From an uncultured Porphyromonadaceae bacterium (lineage in GTDB: Bacteria; Bacteroidota; Bacteroidia; Bacteroidales; Muribaculaceae), in NCBI GenBank assembly GCA_947177685.1, contig CAMWVE010000008.1:1-64000 (forward strand): 64,000 bases of DNA, written 5' to 3'. Both the position numbers and the translations under genes were made by a program. The notes under the pieces are model-generated. The model searched no databases, was not told where the DNA came from, and saw nothing but the letters and a program-made list of their open reading frames with translations. Shown here in pieces: positions 9,217 to 18,176 of this stretch. Each line of letters opens with the position of its first letter. Position 1 is the first letter of the stretch.

Positions 9217-10644
9217 TTGGCTCAATCACTTAAACATAAGGCGGTTCACGGCGTTCTGTGGCGAATTGCTGAACAAGGAGGTAAACAGGGTATTTACTTT
9301 GTGGTTTCAGTAATTTTGGCGCGATTAATCATGCCTGATCAGTTCGGTATGATTGCCATGCTTACAGTGTTTATTACGTTATCTGGTGTATTTATTGACT
9401 CGGGATTTTCTGCGGCACTTGTAAGAAAAGCCGACCGAACTCAAGCTGATTGTAGCACGGTTTATTGGTTTAATATTATTGTATCAGTAGTTTGCTATGT
9501 AGTTCTATTTTTTTGTGCTCCATTGATTTCAGATTTTTATGAGATGCCTCAGTTGAAATCAATATTGCGTGTAACGTCATTAAGCATTGTTATTGGGTCA
9601 TTCGCTGGAGTACATCGCACGCTGTTACAGGCTGATATGGATTTCAAAGCATTAACTAAGTTTAATTTGCTTGCGTTGCTTATCTCCGGTGTTGCAGGAA
9701 TTGTATTCGCATATTTAGGATTTGAAGTATGGGCTTTGGTAATCCAAAATCTCACAATGCAGGTGATTGCCACAATTTGTGTTTGGTTTAAGGTTAGTTG
9801 GCGCCCTTCCTTAATTATTTCTAAACAGAGTTTACATGAATTTTTTGGTTTTGGGTCAAAAATTCTTGCTTCAAGTTTGCTTGATACCCTTTACTCCAAT
9901 ATATATTCAGTAGTTATTGGTAAAGTTTATAAAGCGGCAGATTTGGCATTTTATAATCGCGCTTTTTCTTTAACACAGATGACATCATCACTTCCTACCG
10001 GAATATTGCAGTCGGTTACATACCCAACACTATGTAAATTACAACATGATGATGAGGCATTGAAGAGTGGATACAGACGAACACTTAAGCTTTCAGCCTT
10101 TGTAATTTTCCCAATGTGTTTAGGTGTAGGGGCAGTCGCTTTCCCTTTGATTAATGTATTATATACAGATGTTTGGATTTATTCCGCGACACTTCTGTCC
10201 ATTATTGTATTTTCTGGAATGTGGTATCCGATACATGCAATAAACCTTAATTTTTTATTTGTAAAAGGTCGCAGTGATCTTTTTTTTAGATTAGAGATAA
10301 TTAAAAAAATTCAGGCTGTTGTAATTCTATGCGTTACAATACCTTTGGGACTTGAAGCAATGTGTTATGGGAGTATTGTAAGTTCCTTGCTCGCGTTAAT
10401 ATGGAATACACACTACACCGGGAAATTCTTGAAAATGGGCATCTTTGCGCAACTGCGTGATTTATTACCAATTTTGTTATTGAGTGGCGTCATGTATATA
10501 GGTGCACGACTAACTGCAAATGTATTGGGTAACGATATAATATCACTTATAGCATCCATTGCAGTCGGTGCTATAATATATATTGGTGGCGCACTTCTTT
10601 TCCGCTTCCCCGAAGTCAAAGAACTAAAAAATATCAGAAAATAA
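9217..10644 (+). CDS. Wzx-type repeat-unit flippase (MOP superfamily)
   Basis: A 475-residue membrane protein with about fourteen hydrophobic helices. It begins SLKHKAVHGVLWRIAEQGGKQG, then VILARLIMPDQFGMIAM, typical of the WzxC/TuaB branch of polysaccharide transporters. It should flip the undecaprenyl-linked repeat unit across the inner membrane for polymerisation. The start is a TTG at 9217: upstream reading in this frame soon stops, and homologues begin at this point. It is 16 bp after the WecA-like gene and abuts the next gene exactly. Confidence 0.9.
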   Translation: MAQSLKHKAVHGVLWRIAEQGGKQGIYFVVSVILARLIMPDQFGMIAMLTVFITLSGVFIDSGFSAALVRKADRTQADCSTVYWFNIIVSVVCYVVLFFCAPLISDFYEMPQLKSILRVTSLSIVIGSFAGVHRTLLQADMDFKALTKFNLLALLISGVAGIVFAYLGFEVWALVIQNLTMQVIATICVWFKVSWRPSLIISKQSLHEFFGFGSKILASSLLDTLYSNIYSVVIGKVYKAADLAFYNRAFSLTQMTSSLPTGILQSVTYPTLCKLQHDDEALKSGYRRTLKLSAFVIFPMCLGVGAVAFPLINVLYTDVWIYSATLLSIIVFSGMWYPIHAINLNFLFVKGRSDLFFRLEIIKKIQAVVILCVTIPLGLEAMCYGSIVSSLLALIWNTHYTGKFLKMGIFAQLRDLLPILLLSGVMYIGARLTANVLGNDIISLIASIAVGAIIYIGGALLFRFPEVKELKNIRK

Positions 10645-11745
10645 ATGGAACAGATTACTGTTACATCGCCATTGCTTCCTGACTTGGAAGAATTCAATAA
10701 ACTTCTCAAGGAAATTTGGGACAGCAAGTGGATTACAAATAATGGCTCTTTTCACAAACAACTTGAGAAAGAACTTGCAGCGTATCTGAAAGTACCGTAC
10801 ATTAGCCTTTTCACCAATGGTACACTACCGTTGATTACGGCACTTCAGGCATTGCGCATTACGGGTGAAGTTATTACAACGCCTTACAGTTTTGTAGCGA
10901 CCACGCACTCACTTTGGTGGAACGGAATCAAACCAGTGTTTGTTGATGTTGATCCTACGAATTGCGGAATTGACCCAGCCAAAATTGAAGCAGCAATCAC
11001 ACCCAAGACAACAGCAATCATGCCGGTTCACTGTTATGGAAAACCATGTGATACTAAAGCAATACAGGAAATTGCAGACAAATACGGGCTTAAAGTCATC
11101 TATGACGCAGCTCATGCCTTCGGTGTTGAAGTAAATGGAGAATCAATCCTCAATGCCGGTGATATGTCCACTCTTTCATTCCATGCAACAAAAGTCTACA
11201 ATACAATTGAAGGAGGTGCAATGGTTATGAAGGATGAGCAAACTAAAAAGCGGATTGACTATCTGAAGAATTTCGGATTTGCAAACGAGACAACCGTTGT
11301 CGCACCGGGAATTAACTCCAAGATGGATGAAGTACGAGCTGCTTATGGATTGCTTAACCTGAAACAGGTAGATGCCGCAATTGAAGCCCGTCGAAAAGTC
11401 GCAGTTGCATATCGTGAAGCATTAAAAGATGTTGAAGGCATAACCTATTTCGACGATATGCCCGGAGTTCGACACAACTACAGCTACTTCCCCATATTCA
11501 TTGATGCAGAGAAGTTCGGTAAAACCCGCGATGAACTCTATTTCCAGATGAAAGAAGCCAATGTTCTCGGACGCCGCTACTTCTACCCGCTCATCAGCGA
11601 ATTCAGCACATATCGGGGATTACCTTCCGCAACCCGTGAAAATCTACCTGAGGCATACAAACTCGCAGATACCGTCCTTTGCCTGCCCATGCACCATGCT
11701 TTGACTGAAAATGATGTTGAACGAGTCCTGAATCAGTTTAAATAA
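10645..11745 (+). CDS. DegT/DnrJ/EryC1/StrS-family sugar aminotransferase (VioA-like)
   Basis: A 366-residue PLP enzyme. Motifs include ITNNGSFHKQLEKELAAYL, YISLFTNGTLPLITALQAL, TTPYSFVATTHSLWWNGI, VIYDAAHAFGV (cofactor aspartate) and SFHATKVYNTIEGGAM with the Schiff-base lysine. This family transfers an amino group from glutamate to a nucleotide-linked keto-sugar. The overall phrasing recalls the dTDP-4-amino-4,6-dideoxyglucose synthases (VioA). The rmlA and rmlB genes of this operon supply the dTDP-4-keto-6-deoxyglucose it would need. The directly following ATP-grasp genes could acylate the new amine. The substrate is inferred. Confidence 0.88.
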   Translation: MEQITVTSPLLPDLEEFNKLLKEIWDSKWITNNGSFHKQLEKELAAYLKVPYISLFTNGTLPLITALQALRITGEVITTPYSFVATTHSLWWNGIKPVFVDVDPTNCGIDPAKIEAAITPKTTAIMPVHCYGKPCDTKAIQEIADKYGLKVIYDAAHAFGVEVNGESILNAGDMSTLSFHATKVYNTIEGGAMVMKDEQTKKRIDYLKNFGFANETTVVAPGINSKMDEVRAAYGLLNLKQVDAAIEARRKVAVAYREALKDVEGITYFDDMPGVRHNYSYFPIFIDAEKFGKTRDELYFQMKEANVLGRRYFYPLISEFSTYRGLPSATRENLPEAYKLADTVLCLPMHHALTENDVERVLNQFK

Positions 11746-11747
11746 TA

Positions 11748-12959
11748 ATGGCTGGAGAACAAAAAAAGTTGATGCTGTTGGGTGGATTACGTTATTTACT
11801 GCCCGTTATTGAAACTGCGCATCGTTTAGGAATTTATGTCATAACAGTAGATTATATTCCGGACAATATCGCCCATAAATATTCTGATGAGTATCATAAT
11901 GTCAGCATCATTGACAAGGAAGCAGTTCTAACCCTTGCACAGGATTTGGGAATTGACGGAATCATGTCGTTTGCCGTGGATCCCGGAGTTACGACAGCCG
12001 CCTATGTCGCAGAAAAAATGAACCTTCCATTTCAGGGTAGTTATGATGCAGTTAAAATATTGCAGAATAAGGACTTATTCCGTAAGTTTTTAGCAGAAAA
12101 CGGCTTCAATGTCCCTAATGCCAGAGGTTATAATTCAATAGCAGATGCATTAGCTGATACAGACTATTTTAATTGGCCCGTGATAGTAAAACCCGTTGAT
12201 TCAGCAGGAAGTAAAGGAGTATCAAAGGTAGATAATCCGGAAAATCTTGAAAAAGCGATTGAAACAGCATTAAAAGAATCGCATAACGGTCGTTTTATCA
12301 TAGAGGATTTCCTTGAAAAAGAGGGGCATTCATCTGATACTGACAGTTTCTCAATCGATGGACAGCTTGTGTTCTGCTCATTTTCAGACCAAAGATTTGA
12401 TAGTAAGGCGGAAAATCCCTATACTCCAGCCGCATATAGTTGGCCCTCAACCATGCCACAGTGGGCTCAGACAGAACTCCGATCCGAAATCCAACGCCTC
12501 ATAACATTGTTAAATCTTAAAACCGGAATTTACAATATAGAAACGCGTTTATGCACGAATGGTAAAACCTATATAATGGAAGTATCGCCTCGCGGAGGAG
12601 GAAACCGACTCGCAGAAATGCTTGATATAGCTGCTGATGCCGGCTTGATAGAAAATACAGTCAGAGCAGCCGTAGGTATGGAGTTAAAAGAAATGACTGA
12701 CCCACACTATAATGGTAATATGGCAGAGATAATCCTGCATGCAGAAGACTCCGGACTATTTGAAAATCTTGAGATTTCACCAGAAGTTACACCGTTTGTG
12801 ACGCAGATTGATTTGTGGGTTAAGCAAAATGATTCCGTAGAGAAATTCACAGGTGCCAATAATACGATTGGTACAATAGTTGTAAAATTCCCATCAAACA
12901 AAATATTGGGAAACATGATGCAAAATATCTCAAGCTGGTGTAGGATCAATTTAAAATGA
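11748..12959 (+). CDS. ATP-grasp ligase (first of a tandem pair)
   Basis: A 403-residue soluble enzyme. The N-terminal Rossmann-like pre-ATP-grasp region (residues 1-95) begins KKLMLLGGLRYLLPVIETA. The ATP-grasp core runs over about 105-310, with nucleotide-binding lysine phrase WPVIVKPVDSAGSKGVSKV, the FIIEDFLEKEG hinge and the metal-binding strand TYIMEVSPRGGGNRLAEM. A C-terminal lid follows. ATP-grasp carboxylate-amine ligases activate a carboxylate as acyl-phosphate and join it to an amine. Being 2 bp after the sugar aminotransferase and overlapping a second ATP-grasp gene suggests amide formation on an aminosugar or on an amino acid used for decoration (inference). Confidence 0.88.
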   Translation: MAGEQKKLMLLGGLRYLLPVIETAHRLGIYVITVDYIPDNIAHKYSDEYHNVSIIDKEAVLTLAQDLGIDGIMSFAVDPGVTTAAYVAEKMNLPFQGSYDAVKILQNKDLFRKFLAENGFNVPNARGYNSIADALADTDYFNWPVIVKPVDSAGSKGVSKVDNPENLEKAIETALKESHNGRFIIEDFLEKEGHSSDTDSFSIDGQLVFCSFSDQRFDSKAENPYTPAAYSWPSTMPQWAQTELRSEIQRLITLLNLKTGIYNIETRLCTNGKTYIMEVSPRGGGNRLAEMLDIAADAGLIENTVRAAVGMELKEMTDPHYNGNMAEIILHAEDSGLFENLEISPEVTPFVTQIDLWVKQNDSVEKFTGANNTIGTIVVKFPSNKILGNMMQNISSWCRINLK

Positions 12960-14044
12960 AAAAAATTGCAATTATAGGAGCATCTGAAGGTCAGTTGTTG
13001 CTTGTTAGAAAAGCAAAAGAATTGGGCTTGTATACAATTTGTTTTGCTTGGGAAAAGGGAGCTGTTTGTAAAGACGAGTGTGACAAATTTTTCCCGATAT
13101 CTATATTTGATACAGATAAAATTGTTGCTCAGTGTAAGCAGTTGAAGGTTGATGGTGTTGTTTCAATAGCGTCAGAAGAAACTGCTAAGGTTGTTTCGAT
13201 AGTTGCCGATAAACTTGGATTAAAGTGTACTTCTCCAGAAGTAATGAAGAAGATACAAAATAAAAAAATTACCAGAGAATTGACGAATAGTGTGGCAGGG
13301 TTGTCATGTCCTAAAGTATGGTCTATTAATGAATTGGATTCTGTTACATATCCATGTGTAGTAAAACCCATTACAGGATCTGCGAAACGGGGAGTCAGTT
13401 TTTGTGAATCCTCAGATCAGTTGATGACGGCAATCAATTATGCAAAGGCCTCGAATGATGAAATCTTGATTGAAGAATATATTTCAGGTAAAGAATTCTC
13501 TGTTGAATGCTTATCATATAATGGTGAACATCAGGTCGCACAGATTTCCCGGAAAATTAACACCGGATTTCCTCATTTTGTAGAGATGGAAGTTCATCAA
13601 CCGGCGTTGATATCAGCAGAGCTAAAGAATAAGATAGAAACAGTGGTTTCCGATATTCTTAAATCTGTTGATTATTCCAATGGCGCATCACATGTTGAGG
13701 TAAAGTATGATAAGGATAAACTTTATCTGATTGAAATAAATCCGAGGGGGGCTGGTGATCGTACAGCTGACACATTAGTTTCACTGTCGACAGACTGCGA
13801 CTTTTTGGCAGAAGTCATTAACATCGCTATGGATAATTTCAAATTTAAGGAAATACATAACGTGGCATACAGCGGAATTTTGTTTTTGTCCAAACAAAGC
13901 AGTTATTTGCAAAAATATTATGATAAATCTTATGATTGGATATTAGAGAGATATAGGTGGAACGACGAATTACATGAATCAACAACCAATTATGAGAGAG
14001 ATGGCTATATAATTTATAAATCATTAAACCCTATAAATATATGA
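12956..14044 (+). CDS. ATP-grasp ligase (second of a tandem pair)
   Basis: A 362-residue ATP-grasp protein, diverged from its upstream neighbour. The pre-ATP-grasp start is KKIAIIGASEGQLLLVRKA. The core includes YPCVVKPITGSAKRGVSF, ILIEEYISGKEFSVECL, and the metal site LYLIEINPRGAGDRTAD. Its ATG overlaps the stop of the upstream gene (ATGA), and its own stop overlaps the next ATG, so the three genes are translationally coupled. A two-ligase cascade, for example dipeptide or acyl-amide assembly, is plausible. Its DNA is more AT-rich than that of the first ligase, which hints at different origins. Confidence 0.87.
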   Translation: MKKIAIIGASEGQLLLVRKAKELGLYTICFAWEKGAVCKDECDKFFPISIFDTDKIVAQCKQLKVDGVVSIASEETAKVVSIVADKLGLKCTSPEVMKKIQNKKITRELTNSVAGLSCPKVWSINELDSVTYPCVVKPITGSAKRGVSFCESSDQLMTAINYAKASNDEILIEEYISGKEFSVECLSYNGEHQVAQISRKINTGFPHFVEMEVHQPALISAELKNKIETVVSDILKSVDYSNGASHVEVKYDKDKLYLIEINPRGAGDRTADTLVSLSTDCDFLAEVINIAMDNFKFKEIHNVAYSGILFLSKQSSYLQKYYDKSYDWILERYRWNDELHESTTNYERDGYIIYKSLNPINI

Positions 14045-15042
14045 AGACAATTCTGGTTCTCGGAGCTACCGGTATCTTAGGAGGGTATATTTCACTCCAC
14101 TTTAAGGAACTTGGCTATAAAGTTATTGCGGTAGGTCATCGTAAAAGTGACAATGGTTTTTTTGCAGACCATAATATAGATTATTATTCCATTAATATAT
14201 CTAATGCAGACGACTTTAACAAGCTTCCTAAAGAAGGAATTGATGTTATTGCCGATTTTGCAGGTGCATTGCCGGCATCAATGAAAGGGTACGATGCGAC
14301 GCTATACATAGATTCAATTTTTAAAGGGACATATAATGTACTTGAATACATGCGTAGATGTAACATCCCTAAAATAATTTTTCCAGAATCATTGTTTGAC
14401 ATAAGTTATTTATTCGGTTCTAAAACCCCAATTCCCGCAGACTCGCTTCGTAAGGCTCCAATGACCGGGGACCATGCAATGTATGTTATTGCAAAAATGG
14501 CTGCGGTAGATACACTTCTCCATTATCAGGCTGCTTACGGATTGAAAGTATTTATTCTGAGATTGTCAAGAGTTTATACTTATCATCCCAATTCATACAC
14601 TTTTACTGATGGAGTAAAGACAATGATATCTGACCGATATCTCATCAAACAGGCAGAAAAAGGAGAACCAATAGAGATATGGGGAGATCCGGATCGTATT
14701 CTTGAAACTTGCGCAATGCCGGATTTCCTCCAGATTGTAGAGAAATGTGTAGAATCTGAAAAATCAGGAGGATTTTTCAATATAGGAAGTGGTGGTTCAA
14801 CACTTGAAGAAAGAATAAAAGGAATTGTCGAGGTGTTTTCACCCGAAGGTCATAAATCGAAAATTTCTTATGCTCCACAGAAAAAGGATGCCATGCAATT
14901 CGTTCTGGATATTTCCAAAACAAAAGAGGAACTCGGATATGAACCCAAATATTCTTGGTTAGAATTTTGCAAATGGTTCAAGGAAGAACGTGAAAAACAA
15001 CGTTTTGAAAAGCTTTGGGGCAAGGAAGAAGATTATGAGTAA
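14041..15042 (+). CDS. NAD-dependent sugar epimerase/dehydratase (extended SDR)
   Basis: A 333-residue enzyme with N-terminal Rossmann motif LGATGILGGYISLHF. The YxxxK catalytic pair is in MYVIAKMAAVD. C-terminal substrate-domain phrases are GGFFNIGSGGSTLEERIKGI and KEELGYEPKYSW. The extended SDR family oxidises, epimerises or reduces nucleotide sugars. It is coupled by a 4-bp overlap to the second ATP-grasp gene and closes the aminotransferase/ligase module. The usual upstream catalytic Ser/Thr is not obvious: the stretch reads IIFPESLFDISYLFG, so Ser or Glu in PES may serve. The substrate is unknown. Confidence 0.87.
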   Translation: MKTILVLGATGILGGYISLHFKELGYKVIAVGHRKSDNGFFADHNIDYYSINISNADDFNKLPKEGIDVIADFAGALPASMKGYDATLYIDSIFKGTYNVLEYMRRCNIPKIIFPESLFDISYLFGSKTPIPADSLRKAPMTGDHAMYVIAKMAAVDTLLHYQAAYGLKVFILRLSRVYTYHPNSYTFTDGVKTMISDRYLIKQAEKGEPIEIWGDPDRILETCAMPDFLQIVEKCVESEKSGGFFNIGSGGSTLEERIKGIVEVFSPEGHKSKISYAPQKKDAMQFVLDISKTKEELGYEPKYSWLEFCKWFKEEREKQRFEKLWGKEEDYE

Positions 15043-15103
15043 AGCCAAAGATTAGTCTCATTATCAATAGGAAATTTAATCACACTCTTAGCTGCAAGTA
15101 TAA

Positions 15104-16273
15104 ATGATTGAAAATAAAGAGCTTAATCTAACGGAGGAGGGTAGGTATTTTGGAATCTCCCCTCGGATTGCGCGATGGAAGGAGCCATCGGAATTTGAGA
15201 ATAAACTTGGACTTGCTGCAGAAACCGATCTGAAGTGCAGAAGTTTGTATTCTGAATATTACCGTCATCTTAATCCGGATTATTATAACAAGGGTAAAGA
15301 GATAGCCCGTAAACTCTTTGACACTCATGCTGTGATATTTCAGGGATGCGACTTCGAGACAATTTATGAGGATATGGTATATTGTCTGCATCATTACGGT
15401 CTTGATTTCCAAGATTATTGTATGTTTCGTCTTCACGATAAGAGCGAACGAAAGCGTAACGAATTCGTTTCGGACAAACTGCGATATCATTACTGCGATA
15501 TACTTAATGCTCCCGAGGTAGAGGAGCTTATGACAGATAAACTTAAATGTTATAAAGAATACTCGGAGTTTTATAAGCGTGATGTCATAGGAGTAAGGTC
15601 AGAATCTGATAGAGGATCCTTTATTGAATTTGTTTCGCGTCATCCAAAATTCATTTATAAACCATTGACTGCACATTCCGGAAACGGTATACGGTTAGTA
15701 GAGGTTAAATCCGAAGATGAGGCAATAGATTGGTTTAATAAAACAGTCCCAGATAATCCGGGAGTAATAGAAGAGTTGATAATCCAAGGAGATGCTATGA
15801 GTGTATTACACCCCTCATCAATCAATACCTGTCGTCTCACTACATTTACCATAGGTGAAGAAGTTGTCATTATGGGAGGGGGACTTAGGATAGGCAAGGG
15901 AGATGCTGTGGTTGATAATGGAGGACAAGGCGGAATGTACGCTAACATTGACCCAGTCAATGGGATTATTGCTACATGGGCACATGATTATGCAAATCAA
16001 GAGTTCCGCTTTCATCCTGACACTGGTGTTCAGATCATTGGATTTAAATTGCCAGAATGGGATAATGCCATTGATTTAATTAAATCAATGGCTACGCATC
16101 ATAAGGGCACCACTCTGATTGCATGGGATATAGCTTACAGTAAAAATGGATGGGTTATGGTTGAAGGTAATGATAATGGTGCATGGTGCATCATGCAGTC
16201 AAATCTTCAGAAAGGGCTGAAGCCTGAACTATATGCTTTGATGGATAGATACTTTGCAAAGAATAACGGCTGA
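15104..16273 (+). CDS. Sugar-transfer-associated ATP-grasp protein
   Basis: A 389-residue protein of the ATPgrasp_ST family (recognised from motifs). An N-terminal helical part of about 130 residues is followed by FIYKPLTAHSGNGIRLVEV with the ATP-binding lysine. Then come VIEELIIQGDAMSVLHPSSINTCRL, LRIGKGDAVVDNGGQGG, a FHPDTGVQIIGFKLPEW segment and the metal-binding end WVMVEGNDNGAWCIMQ. This family typically sits in surface-glycan loci and is thought to ligate a carboxylate onto a glycan or glycan precursor. With it, the operon has three ATP-grasp enzymes. It is separated from the SDR gene by 61 bp. Confidence 0.88.
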   Translation: MIENKELNLTEEGRYFGISPRIARWKEPSEFENKLGLAAETDLKCRSLYSEYYRHLNPDYYNKGKEIARKLFDTHAVIFQGCDFETIYEDMVYCLHHYGLDFQDYCMFRLHDKSERKRNEFVSDKLRYHYCDILNAPEVEELMTDKLKCYKEYSEFYKRDVIGVRSESDRGSFIEFVSRHPKFIYKPLTAHSGNGIRLVEVKSEDEAIDWFNKTVPDNPGVIEELIIQGDAMSVLHPSSINTCRLTTFTIGEEVVIMGGGLRIGKGDAVVDNGGQGGMYANIDPVNGIIATWAHDYANQEFRFHPDTGVQIIGFKLPEWDNAIDLIKSMATHHKGTTLIAWDIAYSKNGWVMVEGNDNGAWCIMQSNLQKGLKPELYALMDRYFAKNNG

Positions 16274-16308
16274 AATTCCGAAGGTTCTTAATTCTCGAAT
16301 ATAGAATA

Positions 16309-17232
16309 ATGTCATCAACACTAATTGATAATGATAATCCACTTGTTGTAATTCAAACAATAACTTACAATCAGGAAGCTTATATTCGTGACGCTCTTGA
16401 AGGAATAGTATCACAACAGACAAAGTTCCGGTTTGTTGCTATTGTGCATGATGACGCATCAACAGATAGTACGGCAGAAATTATTCGAGAGTATGCGACA
16501 AAGTATCCGGATATAATTAAACCGATTCTCGAAACCGAGAATCAATACTCCAAGCATGATGGAAGTTTAGGTCGCATTATTCGTAAAGCAACAGATGACA
16601 CAGGTGCAAAATATGTTGCTATGTGTGAAGGCGATGACTATTGGACCGATCCCCTGAAACTCCAGAAGCAAGTCGACTTCCTTGAATCCAATCCCGATTA
16701 TTCAATGTGTTTTGGAAATGCGATGGAGCATTGGGAAAACGGTCAACAAATAGATAAGCCGTTTTCAGAAATCAAAGATAAAGATTATTCTGGGTTAGAG
16801 ATGCTTGAGAAGTGGATTGTTCCAACGGCTTCAGTTTTATATAGAAATGAGGTGGCAAAAATCCCAACACATGTAAAACTTCGGGATTCAGGTAAACTGT
16901 TAGCTGGAGATATTGCAATTTTTTTGGCATGTGCAAAGTGTGGTAAGGTCAGAGGATTCAGCGATTTTTTCAGCGTATATCGTAGGTTGGATTCCGGTGT
17001 AGTACGTTCTGTGATGGACAAACAACCTTATCGTTTCATGATACATGAAATTGCATTGGGAAATGCATATAAAGGAGAAATCCGGAATCATCTTAAACAA
17101 AATGTGGCTAATCGAGTTGTTACTTCACTAAAGAAATTTAAGGATGGAGGAAAACTTGACTTAAAGTATGTTTGGCGGGGATTCCGTTTTGCCCCATTAG
17201 AAACGATACGACAATTAATAAGGTACATGTAA
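16309..17232 (+). CDS. Family 2 glycosyltransferase
   Basis: A 307-residue GT-A-fold enzyme. NPLVVIQTITYNQEAYIRDALE opens the nucleotide-binding domain. FRFVAIVHDDASTDSTAEII and YVAMCEGDDYWTDPLKLQKQV give the metal-binding D-x-D region; the EGDDYW form is typical of this Bacteroidales GT2 group. No membrane segment is visible, so it acts at the cytoplasmic face on the lipid-linked repeat unit. The sugar donor is unknown. It ends 5 bp before the next GT2 gene. Confidence 0.9.
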   Translation: MSSTLIDNDNPLVVIQTITYNQEAYIRDALEGIVSQQTKFRFVAIVHDDASTDSTAEIIREYATKYPDIIKPILETENQYSKHDGSLGRIIRKATDDTGAKYVAMCEGDDYWTDPLKLQKQVDFLESNPDYSMCFGNAMEHWENGQQIDKPFSEIKDKDYSGLEMLEKWIVPTASVLYRNEVAKIPTHVKLRDSGKLLAGDIAIFLACAKCGKVRGFSDFFSVYRRLDSGVVRSVMDKQPYRFMIHEIALGNAYKGEIRNHLKQNVANRVVTSLKKFKDGGKLDLKYVWRGFRFAPLETIRQLIRYM

Positions 17233-17237
17233 TTCAA

Positions 17238-18173
17238 ATGATTACAACGATAATACCGGTTTATAATACAGAGAAATGGCTCCCAAGGTGCCTTGATAGT
17301 GTCCTGAATCAAACCTATCGGGACATAGAAGTCATTATTGTTGATGACGGTTCAACTGATAGCTCTTCGAAAATTTGTGAGGAGTATGCAAAAAAGGACA
17401 GTAGGATTAGAATAATCCGTCAGGAGAATCAAGGGGCATTAAAGGCGAGGCTGAATGCGTTGTCAATCGCACAGGGAGAGTGGATTTCTTTTGTCGATAG
17501 TGATGACTGGATTGAGCCGGATATGTATGAATCGTTATTAAACATTTCAGGAGAGAGTAGTCAAATACTTTGGGGCGAAGTTTATCTTGAAAGAAAAAAC
17601 GGACAAAGAGAAATTACAAATTTTGATGTACGCAATGATTCCGCATATATCACTAAACAGATTCTCCTTGGGAAGATTGATGGTTGGATGTGTAATAAAT
17701 TAATTAAACGAGACCTTTTTTTTAGCAAAAGTGTAGATATGAGTGATGCCCACATGATGTATGAAGATATGTTGTGGACAATCGAAATGCTTTCAGAGGG
17801 ACCGAATGTTACATATTTATCAAAACCTTTTTATCATTATAATCTTACTAATGAGTTAGCTGCAACAGCGACTTCGAGCGATGCGGTGTTGTGTCGTGCA
17901 AAGCACAATATCTCGTTAATATATGAATTTTTTAAAAAAAATGAGCAGTTTGAGAAATTCAAAAATGAATTTTCTGTTTTAGCTATGAGATATAAAATAT
18001 CAGAAGCAAAGATGAGTTCATTAAATAATGCCAGAAAAGTTTTCCCATTTGCTCATAAGAAATTGTCAAATTTTCCTTTTAAAAGTAAATTCACGCAGTC
18101 ATTATATTGGTTGTATTTTAATACCGGTATGATAGGTAGTGCACTTTTTACTTTGAAGAGAACGTTAAAATAG
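17238..18173 (+). CDS. Family 2 glycosyltransferase
   Basis: A 311-residue GT2 enzyme. MITTIIPVYNTEKWLPRCLD, then YRDIEVIIVDDGSTDSSSKIC, QENQGALKARLNAL and WISFVDSDDWIEPDMYESL with the DxD equivalent. The start at 17238 is the first ATG matching GT2 N-termini and follows the upstream stop by 5 bp. The in-frame upstream ATG at 17172 lies inside the previous gene. A helical C-terminal tail ends with a weakly hydrophobic stretch. The gene is AT-rich compared with the rml genes. The donor is unknown. Confidence 0.9.
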   Translation: MITTIIPVYNTEKWLPRCLDSVLNQTYRDIEVIIVDDGSTDSSSKICEEYAKKDSRIRIIRQENQGALKARLNALSIAQGEWISFVDSDDWIEPDMYESLLNISGESSQILWGEVYLERKNGQREITNFDVRNDSAYITKQILLGKIDGWMCNKLIKRDLFFSKSVDMSDAHMMYEDMLWTIEMLSEGPNVTYLSKPFYHYNLTNELAATATSSDAVLCRAKHNISLIYEFFKKNEQFEKFKNEFSVLAMRYKISEAKMSSLNNARKVFPFAHKKLSNFPFKSKFTQSLYWLYFNTGMIGSALFTLKRTLK

Positions 18174-18176
18174 ATA

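Noticed and set aside
13746..13751. G6 run in an ATP-grasp gene as a phase-variation tract
   Set aside because: Six G is common by chance (AGG GGG G in Arg-Gly codons of a metal motif) and below lengths known to slip often.
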